Shown here in pieces: positions 13,846 to 19,513 of a stretch of 19,513 bases of DNA (position 1 is the first letter of the stretch; every line of letters starts with the position of its first letter). The notes under the pieces were generated by a model. The model had not been told where the DNA came from. It searched no databases and was given only the letters and a program-made list of their open reading frames with translations. The translations under genes were made by a program, and so were the position numbers. Source of the stretch: a bacterium UBP6_UBA1196 (GTDB lineage: Bacteria > UBP6 > UBA1177); contig DBYC01000030.1 in assembly GCA_002310035.1 (NCBI GenBank), positions 1 through 19,513 of the forward strand, in the 5' to 3' direction.

Positions 13846-15214
13846 AACAGTATTTCTGCTTTTTATCGCCCTGATCTCCGTATTCCGCGTTCTCAGCGGC
13901 GAAACTCCGTCATTCGATTTTTCACCCGTTTCGGAACAAAACATCTCGCTTGTCCTCTACGACACCGAAACCAAAAAAAATGTTCTGAGCATCAATGCCG
14001 ACAAGCCTTTCCTCTATGCATCCAATCTCAAACTTCTGACTTCTGCGGCGGCGCTCAAACATCTCGGCGGCGGTTTCAAATTCCTTACTAAATTCTCGTT
14101 CGACACCGAAAACGGAACACTTTACATCAAGGCCGGTGGCGACCCCGAAATGGTCATCGAAAAACTCTGGGTCGTCTCTTCAGACCTCAAAAGGCTCGGT
14201 GTCAAAGGAATCAAAAAAGTCGTGGTCGACGATTTCCTCTACGGTCAGAAAGGGGCTTACAGCGCTGAAAGCGGCGACAAGGGCGACAACGGCTATCTTG
14301 CCTACATCTCCCCTTTGAGCCTGAACTACAATGCCGTCGCGATCTTCGTGAAAGGACACGAAAAAGACCAGCCTGTTGAAGTAACGCTCTCTGCTCCCAG
14401 CAGCTATTTTTCGATAAAAAACACTGCGACAGGAACCGATGACGGCAACAACCAGCTTGTCGTAGGCGCACAGAAAGCCGGAAACAGGACCGAGCTTGCA
14501 ATCAAAGGAACTCTGGGGATAAAACGCCGGAAACACGAAGCTGTTTTCAAAAGAGTCGCCGATCCTGCCCGCTATTTCATCGTGACACTGCTCAATCTGA
14601 TGGGCGAAAACGAGGAAACCGAAATCGCGCGTGAACATCTGGACGACCAGTTTTTCACATCTTCGGAACGGATAAACTTCATCTACAAAAGCAATCCGCT
14701 GCGCGACATAATCCGCACCATGAATCTTTATTCGTCAAATTTCATCGCCGACAGCCTTCAATTTTATATGGGTGCGACAATGCGCGGAGATGTCAAGCAA
14801 GGTGTCGAAATACTTAAAGATTTCGCAAAAAACGAACTTGGTGAGATGATCGATATCGTGAACGGCAGCGGTCTCGGGAACGATAAAAACTATCTTACCG
14901 GCACATTTTACATCAAGCTGTTGAAATCTGTTTTCAGCGATTATTACGGCAGCATCGATTTTTTCTCGTCGCTTCCGGTGATGGGAGAAGACGGTACGCT
15001 GAAACGCGCCGGCACAAACAGTGAAAATTCCGGTCTTGTCCGCGGCAAAACAGGCTCCCTCACTGGTGTAGCGGCACTTTCCGGCGTGATGAAGGCAAAA
15101 AGCGGCAAACTATACCTCTTCGCGTTCGCGATAAACGGCTTTCCGTCAAAAAGTTTCAAGCCGATGTGGGCTCTGCGCGACAAAATAATGAATGAAATCT
15201 GGGAAAAATATTAA
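13838..15214 (+). CDS. dacB: D-alanyl-D-alanine carboxypeptidase/endopeptidase, PBP4 type (peptidase S13)
   Basis: 458-aa periplasmic penicillin-binding protein that trims D-Ala or cleaves D-Ala-mDAP cross-links in peptidoglycan. A signal peptide spans ~1-20. All three active-site motifs are intact: SNLK (S62 nucleophile, K65) in YASNLKLLTSAAAL, SSN (299-301) in NLYSSNFIAD, and KTG (404-406) in VRGKTGSLTGVAAL. VNGSGLG (341-347) matches the DGSGLS motif of the family, and LPVMGEDGTL matches the LP..G.dGTL motif. Length is near the E. coli PBP4 value (477). The ATG overlaps the end of the preceding gene, and the following gene's ATG directly abuts its TAA, so it sits inside an operon and is probably translationally coupled on both sides. 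Confidence 0.93.
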   Translation: MNKTVFLLFIALISVFRVLSGETPSFDFSPVSEQNISLVLYDTETKKNVLSINADKPFLYASNLKLLTSAAALKHLGGGFKFLTKFSFDTENGTLYIKAGGDPEMVIEKLWVVSSDLKRLGVKGIKKVVVDDFLYGQKGAYSAESGDKGDNGYLAYISPLSLNYNAVAIFVKGHEKDQPVEVTLSAPSSYFSIKNTATGTDDGNNQLVVGAQKAGNRTELAIKGTLGIKRRKHEAVFKRVADPARYFIVTLLNLMGENEETEIAREHLDDQFFTSSERINFIYKSNPLRDIIRTMNLYSSNFIADSLQFYMGATMRGDVKQGVEILKDFAKNELGEMIDIVNGSGLGNDKNYLTGTFYIKLLKSVFSDYYGSIDFFSSLPVMGEDGTLKRAGTNSENSGLVRGKTGSLTGVAALSGVMKAKSGKLYLFAFAINGFPSKSFKPMWALRDKIMNEIWEKY

Positions 15215-15751
15215 ATGCCAGTCCATTCCGCATTCAATATAACCCATCTAGGAAGAACGCTAAGGATCAACAAGCCGGCGCGCTTTCCGGGCATCTCCGA
15301 CATTCTTATCCTGACCAAAAAAACCGATTCAGTCGTAAAGGAAAAAACAAGGATCACATCGGCTGAAATCGCAAAATCGTCGAATTTGCGTAAATTCCTC
15401 AATTTTTCTGAAAATACGCAGGTAAAAGTCGGCAGTTTCGAAATCTCGATGGCCGGGATCTCTTCAGGAAAAGAAAAATTCAATATTCTTATAAACGATT
15501 CTTTATTTTTCCTGACTTTTCTGCCTGACATCTCTCTTCCTTTCAAAGAAAACACGACTCTTCTTCTTCCGGCAGACAGCGGCTATTTTGCTTCGGACGA
15601 TCTCCCGCGGATCAGGGAATTTATCATGGGTTCAAAACCAAGCAGCGTTATAATATCCGGTAATTATTCAGAAAAATGGTTTACATCGCTTAAAGGCGTT
15701 CAAAATCTCACACTAAAAAACGAAGCCGAGCAGGAAAATCTTTTCATTTAA
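15215..15751 (+). CDS. Small protein, possibly a degenerate metallo-beta-lactamase fold (mRNA 3'-processing exonuclease-like)
   Basis: 178-aa soluble protein with no signal peptide, starting on the base after the dacB stop. No confident family. The order of strands resembles, from memory, the MBL part of 'mRNA 3'-end processing factor'/ligase-associated exonuclease proteins. FNITHLGRTLRI (7-18) reads like the opening strand. SDILILTKKTDSV (28-40) sits where such enzymes have the SHaHxDH motif. ITSAEIAKSSN is like '(a)SpeT..Ll'. GSFEISMAGISSGKEKFNIL is like the 'paGHvlGSa' strand. TTLLLPADSGY (114-124) is like 'LiiEsTyG'. All metal ligands are missing; only H4 and H11 are present. It is about half the family length. 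Alternatively it may be an unrelated beta-rich orphan. Confidence 0.6.
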   Translation: MPVHSAFNITHLGRTLRINKPARFPGISDILILTKKTDSVVKEKTRITSAEIAKSSNLRKFLNFSENTQVKVGSFEISMAGISSGKEKFNILINDSLFFLTFLPDISLPFKENTTLLLPADSGYFASDDLPRIREFIMGSKPSSVIISGNYSEKWFTSLKGVQNLTLKNEAEQENLFI

Positions 15752-15760
15752 ATTCCGCTA

Positions 15761-15788
15761 TTGATTTTAATTCGGATTTCCTTATAAT
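15761..15788 (+). promoter_or_regulatory. Promoter of the vWA lipoprotein
   Basis: TTGATT (15761-15766), 16-base spacer, perfect TATAAT (15783-15788). Predicted start near 15795, leader ~30 bases with AGGAG before the ATG. It marks a break from the upstream operon although no terminator hairpin is visible. Confidence 0.6.
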
Positions 15789-15824
15789 TTTATGTTTGTT
15801 TTTTGAACTTTCAGGAGAAAACCG

Positions 15825-17609
15825 ATGAAAAAACTGACAGTTTCAATTCTTGTTTTTTTGTTTTTGCTCTGTTTGATTTCATGCGGAGACGATGAGGACA
15901 ACGCAAATTCGGATTCCGCGAATTCCGACACCTCCGATTCAGCAGATTCCGGCTCGGCAGACACCGGAGATTCACATGACGGTACTTCAGATACTTCTTC
16001 TGACAGCGGGAACACCGATACCGGCACTTCCGATTCTGAATCCGAAGAAGAGGAAGAGGATGAAATGGACTGTGTCAAGATCTGCGGCCCTGACGACCAG
16101 GACGAAGACGGCGACGGAATCCCCAACGGCGAGGAAGGATGCGATGACAACGACGGCGACGGAATTCCGGAATGCAAGGATACAGACAGCGACAACGACA
16201 ACTTTAGCGACAAAGAAGAATGTCCGTCACTTCCTTGCAAGGATACCGACGGCGATGGAATCGCCGACTATCTTGACAAGGACAGCGACAACGACGGACT
16301 TATCGACCGTGAAGAGAAAAAATACAATACTGATCCTTACAACAAAGATACAGACGGCGACGGTGACGACGATATGGCTGAAATCGCTTTCGAGACCGAT
16401 CCGCTTGATCCGGAAAGCCATGTTCCGGCAGGAAACATCTATGTAGTCCTTCCCTACAACGCTAACTGGAATGCAAGCAGAACATGGGAATTCGACACCG
16501 ACATTTCAAAAATCGACGTCGCTTTCATGCTTGATCTTTCGACTTCGATGGATGCCGAACAGCAGAATCTTAAAGACAAAATCAAAACCGATGTCGTTGA
16601 AAAAGTTGCGACTTTGAACGAAGGAACGCTTGACGCGGCCTATGCTTTCGTCCATTTCATGGATTTTGACAAAGATATGGACAAAGTTTACAAAGTCGAC
16701 ACTCTCGTCACAAAAGATATTGACGAACTCAAAAATGCAATCGACTCGACTCCGCAGACTTACGGCGGCACGGAATGCGACTGGCTCGTCCTCTATGCCG
16801 CGACGGTAAGCGAAGACATTATAGGGCAGTGCTCGACTCCGCCCTCAGTGTCATGGATGCCTGTTGACGCAGAAAAAGCTCAATGCAACATTCCTCTTCC
16901 CGACTGCACCGGCCGTGTAGGAAACCGCGCAGGCCTTTGCTTCCGCGACAAGGCGATGCCGATCCTCATTCTGATAACAGACGAAGCGCCGACTGACACC
17001 TATATGCCGCCTGAAAACAAGGAAGCTTCCGAGCTCGCAATCAAAACGATGATTCAGCAGAATGCAAAATTCATAGGGATCGACTCTTCCGGCACAAAAG
17101 GAACCAAACAGATCACGAATTTTTTCGAAACAGTCTCCAAGGCGACAAAAACTCAGTGGACAACAACATTGCCGGACGGAACACAGGAAGCACATTATTT
17201 CAACTTTGCAGTCGGAACTGACGCCGTTGCGGCTGACGGCAAACCGATGAGTGAAAAAATCGGCGAAGCAATCGAATCGCTCACCTCTTTCGTCCAGATG
17301 GATGTCTGGGTCGAAGGTGCCGCGACCGATATCTGCAACGGCGAAAACATTTCAAAATTCATAATCGGCGGAATTCCTATAAAGGCCGAACCGCCGGAAG
17401 GTGCCGGACTTGACACGGCAGGCTGGAAATTCAGCGAAGTAAAACCGGGAACAGTCGTCACTTTCGATGTCCAGTTCCACAACGATTTCTGCCCCAACCT
17501 CACAAGCACTTCGATTCTTTACAATGCAGAGGCTATGGTTATGGGCGAAGGCGCATATCTTTCCAAAAAAGCAGTCCAGATCATCGTTCCGCCGAGTGAT
17601 GTCAAATAA
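15825..17609 (+). CDS. Lipoprotein with acidic linker, TSP3-like calcium repeats and vWA domain
   Basis: 594-aa surface or periplasmic lipoprotein. The signal peptide ends in LISC (C20 lipidated). Residues 21-80 are an Asp/Ser/Thr/Glu linker ending in a poly-Glu run. Residues ~88-195 hold several thrombospondin type-3-like units (DEDGDGIPNGEE, DNDGDGIPECKD, DTDGDGIADYLD, DSDNDGLIDREE, DTDGDGDDD) that normally chelate calcium. Residues ~228-490 form a von Willebrand factor A domain with MIDAS DLSTS (237-241) on strand 1 and LILITDEAPTDTY (381-393) at strand 4. A cysteine-containing insert (C318, C336, C354, C361, C372) lies between. The last ~100 residues look beta-rich. This suggests metal-dependent adhesion or protein binding; the ligand is unknown. 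AGGAG lies 8-9 bases upstream of the ATG. pyrD follows after 37 bases. Confidence 0.9.
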   Translation: MKKLTVSILVFLFLLCLISCGDDEDNANSDSANSDTSDSADSGSADTGDSHDGTSDTSSDSGNTDTGTSDSESEEEEEDEMDCVKICGPDDQDEDGDGIPNGEEGCDDNDGDGIPECKDTDSDNDNFSDKEECPSLPCKDTDGDGIADYLDKDSDNDGLIDREEKKYNTDPYNKDTDGDGDDDMAEIAFETDPLDPESHVPAGNIYVVLPYNANWNASRTWEFDTDISKIDVAFMLDLSTSMDAEQQNLKDKIKTDVVEKVATLNEGTLDAAYAFVHFMDFDKDMDKVYKVDTLVTKDIDELKNAIDSTPQTYGGTECDWLVLYAATVSEDIIGQCSTPPSVSWMPVDAEKAQCNIPLPDCTGRVGNRAGLCFRDKAMPILILITDEAPTDTYMPPENKEASELAIKTMIQQNAKFIGIDSSGTKGTKQITNFFETVSKATKTQWTTTLPDGTQEAHYFNFAVGTDAVAADGKPMSEKIGEAIESLTSFVQMDVWVEGAATDICNGENISKFIIGGIPIKAEPPEGAGLDTAGWKFSEVKPGTVVTFDVQFHNDFCPNLTSTSILYNAEAMVMGEGAYLSKKAVQIIVPPSDVK

Positions 17610-17646
17610 TTCCTCTAACGTCTGAAAAATCTTCAAGGAGAACAGA

Positions 17647-18552
17647 ATGGATCTATCGGTAAATATCGGAAAACTGCGGCTGCAGAACCCTGTTCTCACC
17701 GCTTCCGGAACTTTCGGATACGGAATCGAATTCGAAAAATTCATGGATCTCAACAAAATCGGCGGATTCTGCACAAAAGGGATCTCTATTGAGCCGAGAG
17801 CCGGAAACCCTTCACCCCGAGTAGTTGAAACAGCTTCGGGAATGCTCAATTCGATAGGACTTGAAAACTGCGGCTCGAAGTATTTTCTCGATGAGATCAT
17901 GCCAAAAATCAGCACTCTCAAATGCGCGATAATCGTGAACCTCTACGCCTCTTCGGAAGAGGATTTCGTGCGCCTCACCGAAATACTTTCAAAAAATGAA
18001 AGGATCGACGCTTTCGAAATGAACCTCTCCTGCCCCAACGTAAAGTCAGGCGGCTCGGCTTTCGGCGCAAATCCTGAAATAATCCAAAGACTTACAAAAG
18101 CTGTAAAAGCTGCGACCGATAAACCTGTAATAGTCAAACTCTCGCCTAACGTAACCGACATAACGCAGACTGCACTTGCTGCAGAAGCAGGCGGAGCTGA
18201 TGCCGTTTCGCTCATAAACACGCTAATCGGAACCGCTATAAACCGCGAGAAAAGAACTTTCATCCTCGGCAACAAAATCGGCGGACTGAGCGGCCCGGCG
18301 ATAAAACCTGTCGCCCTCCGCATGGTCTGGCAGACAGCCAAAACCGTCAGAATCCCAGTCATCGGAATCGGCGGGATCTCATCGTTCGAAGATGTTCTCG
18401 ACTTCCTCATCGTAGGCGCGAAAGCGGTGCAAATCGGCGCTTACAACTTCGTCAACCCCGCAATCGCAGGCGAATGTGCCGAAAAACTTGAGGAGTATCT
18501 CGAAAAAAGAAAAGAAAATCTGAGTCAGCTCATAGGATCGATAAAAGAATAA
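17647..18552 (+). CDS. pyrD: Dihydroorotate dehydrogenase, class 1B catalytic subunit
   Basis: 301-aa flavoprotein oxidising dihydroorotate to orotate in pyrimidine synthesis. Class 1 features: LQNPVLTASGTFGYG (12-26), TKGISIEPRAGNPSPRV (43-59, with the FMN/substrate Lys44), NSIGLEN (68-74), and catalytic Cys129 in MNLSCPNVKSGG, which marks class 1 (class 2 uses Ser). Later come VIVKLSPNV, GGLSGPAIKP and VIGIGGISSFEDVLDFLIVGAKAVQIG, the FMN phosphate site. Length fits class 1B, which usually pairs with an electron-transfer subunit PyrK; no pyrK is in the window. The usual NIaG segment reads NLYASSEEDF (98-107). AGGAG lies 7 bases before the ATG. It may be co-transcribed with the upstream lipoprotein since no terminator is seen. 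Confidence 0.95.
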   Translation: MDLSVNIGKLRLQNPVLTASGTFGYGIEFEKFMDLNKIGGFCTKGISIEPRAGNPSPRVVETASGMLNSIGLENCGSKYFLDEIMPKISTLKCAIIVNLYASSEEDFVRLTEILSKNERIDAFEMNLSCPNVKSGGSAFGANPEIIQRLTKAVKAATDKPVIVKLSPNVTDITQTALAAEAGGADAVSLINTLIGTAINREKRTFILGNKIGGLSGPAIKPVALRMVWQTAKTVRIPVIGIGGISSFEDVLDFLIVGAKAVQIGAYNFVNPAIAGECAEKLEEYLEKRKENLSQLIGSIKE

Positions 18553-18668
18553 ACCCGCCGACACGATGTGACTCTTAAAAAAAACTTGCATTTTCCACGC
18601 TCATCTTTAACATATCTTGTTTTTGATTTTTTAAAAAGACGACTATTGCAAGGCTGATATGAATTTTT

Positions 18669-18704
18669 TGAATCAAGAATCACATTTTAATCATATTTGA
18701 TTCA
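18669..18704. promoter_or_regulatory. Inverted repeat TGAATCAA-N20-TTGATTCA upstream of the DUF805 gene
   Basis: A perfect 8-bp inverted repeat with a 20-base AT-rich centre lies 84-119 bases upstream of the ATG at 18788. It could be a dimer-binding operator or a hairpin. The 235-base gap (18553-18787) otherwise shows no gene, and its only promoter-like pair is a weak one (TTGCAT 18586-18591, 16 bases, TAACAT 18608-18613). Confidence 0.3.
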
Positions 18705-18787
18705 GGAATAAAGTCAAGTTTTCCAAGTAAATTTCTGCAACTTTTTTCAATAATCTTAGGAACTTTTTTACTTTTTGGAGGTCAACG

Positions 18788-19384
18788 ATGAAAGAATGTA
18801 TTAAATGCAAACAAGAATTGGCTGACGATGCTACATTCTGCAACGCTTGCGGCGCGAAACAGACTCAGGAACAAAAAACATGTTCAAACTGCGGTGCACC
18901 AATCGATGAAGGAACTACTTTCTGTTCCAAATGCGGCACAAAGCAGGGCGAGAACCCCATAACACCTGCTACATCGGAAAGAAGCTATGATGAACTGAAC
19001 TATGAAAGACCGAACTTTCTTTCTTCATCAAAAATGACATTTTTTGAGGCAGTCAAAACATGCTTTTTGAACTATGCCAATTTCAAAGGCCGTGCAAGAA
19101 GAAGTGAGTTCTGGTATTTCATGCTGTTTGATCTTATTGTAGTGGTAATCCTTATGATTATCGGAGGATACCGCAACAATACTCTGCTAAATTTATATTC
19201 TCTTGCCACACTCTGTCCTGGTTTAGCAGTATCATGGCGCAGACTTCACGATATCGGCAAATCCGGCAAATCTTATCTTATCAACCTAATTCCGATAATC
19301 GGCGGTATAATCTTTATCGTCTGGACAGCCACTGACAGCCAGCCTGGCACAAACATGTATGGCCACAACCCGAAAGGCGAATAA
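18788..19384 (+). CDS. Double zinc-ribbon plus DUF805 membrane protein
   Basis: 198-aa membrane protein. Residues 1-52 hold two zinc ribbons, C4-x2-C7...C18-x2-C21 and C32-x2-C35...C46-x2-C49. A short linker is followed by a DUF805 domain (~84-196) with its hallmark motifs: FKGRARRSEFWYFMLF at the start, three or so hydrophobic helices, SWRRLHDIGKSG (149-160), and the C-terminal GTNMYGHNPKG. The DUF805 function is unknown; zinc ribbons fused to it suggest a cytoplasmic N-terminus. TGGAGG lies 6 bases before the ATG. The gene uses more A/T-ending codons than its neighbours and sits between an AT-rich gap and a repeat element, so it may have been acquired separately; this is a visual impression, not a computed value. 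Confidence 0.92.
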   Translation: MKECIKCKQELADDATFCNACGAKQTQEQKTCSNCGAPIDEGTTFCSKCGTKQGENPITPATSERSYDELNYERPNFLSSSKMTFFEAVKTCFLNYANFKGRARRSEFWYFMLFDLIVVVILMIIGGYRNNTLLNLYSLATLCPGLAVSWRRLHDIGKSGKSYLINLIPIIGGIIFIVWTATDSQPGTNMYGHNPKGE

Positions 19385-19445
19385 TTTAAAATCCGAAAAC
19401 CAATATTTTCCGAAATATAATCAAATTCTGTCGTTGTGTGAGATA

Positions 19446-19468
19446 GTGCTTCGACTAGCTCAGCGACC
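19446..19468 (-). repeat. REP-like element (GGTCGCTGAGCTAGTCGAAGC)
   Basis: The minus strand of this stretch reads GGTCGCTGAGCTAGTCGAAG then CAC. It closely resembles the interspersed 'CTGAGCTTGTCGAAG' element scattered through intergenic regions of many unrelated bacterial genomes. A single copy is seen here, so repetition in this genome cannot be shown from the window. Confidence 0.5.
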
Positions 19469-19471
19469 AAC

Positions 19472-19513
19472 AGGGAAACTAGGGAGTCTAGGGAAACTAG
19501 GGAAACTAGGGAA
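19472..19513. repeat. 9-bp tandem repeat AGGGAAACT, running off the window
   Basis: Units: AGGGAAACT, AGGGAGTCT, AGGGAAACT, AGGGAAACT, then AGGGAA cut by the window end. CTAG, a rare tetramer in many bacterial genomes, recurs every 9 bases. It starts 3 bases after the REP-like element and is not in any gene. Confidence 0.9.

Noticed and set aside
15782..16240. Ser-rich minus-strand frame
   Set aside because: It is antisense to the Asp/Ser stalk and TSP3 repeats of the lipoprotein and lies across its promoter.
18586..18613. Promoter for the DUF805 gene (TTGCAT-16-TAACAT)
   Set aside because: Only 3 of 6 and 4 of 6 matches, and it would leave a ~170-base leader; not listed as a feature of its own.
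19273..19470. A minus-strand frame beginning MVAELVEALSH
   Set aside because: The peptide is just the translation of the REP-like element; the rest is antisense to the DUF805 gene.
19472..19513. CRISPR array or coding repeat
   Set aside because: The unit is only 9 bp with no spacers, and no open gene covers it.

Overview
This looks like a chromosomal segment of a Gram-negative bacterium, probably an anaerobe, of moderate GC content with AT-rich intergenic gaps. The best lineage clue is the membrane protein at 2283..3770. Its last ~65 residues resemble, from memory, the C-terminal domain of Myxococcus MXAN_5187-type proteins. Acidic Asp/Ser-rich lipoproteins with thrombospondin type-3-like repeats also fit a Myxococcota/'deltaproteobacterial' relative. 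The two-subunit oxygen-sensitive fumarase and the class 1B dihydroorotate dehydrogenase fit anaerobic metabolism. The lineage is an inference; no rRNA or tRNA gene is present to settle it.

Layout. (1) 1-1290, minus: a two-gene class I fumarate hydratase operon (alpha complete, beta cut by the window edge) with its own promoter. (2) 1369-6783, minus: a six-gene operon, efp - TPR protein - secreted beta protein - HAMP-like membrane protein - zinc-ribbon tail-anchored protein - rsmD. Genes are separated by 1-22 bases or overlap by ATGA. (3) 6861-8819, plus: a divergently transcribed Hsp70/DnaK paralogue. (4) 8928-11036, minus: a cysteine-rich triplicated lipoprotein and thiI, each with its own promoter. 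(5) 11051-15751, plus: four closely packed genes. The first is a protein with the whole layout of ATP-dependent PEP carboxykinase but no P-loop or metal-site residues. It is followed by an Arg-patch/Pro-Lys-rich protein, a penicillin-binding protein 4 (D-Ala-D-Ala carboxypeptidase), and a small protein that may be a dead metallo-beta-lactamase fold. (6) 15761-18552, plus: a TSP3/vWA lipoprotein and pyrD. (7) 18553-19513: a 235-base gap, a double zinc-ribbon/DUF805 membrane protein, then a REP-like element and a 9-bp tandem repeat running off the window.

How the genes fit together. The efp and rsmD ends are translation genes; between them sit four trafficking/envelope-like genes of unknown function. 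The plus-strand group at 11125-15751 couples a cell-wall hydrolase to two proteins that appear to be degenerate enzymes, and it is the least explained part of the window. Six of the eight promoter candidates examined have a 16-bp spacer, and three minus-strand promoters share a GC-rich element just after the -10. No tRNA, rRNA, CRISPR array, IS element or phage gene was seen, and no stretch over 300 bases lacks a gene.
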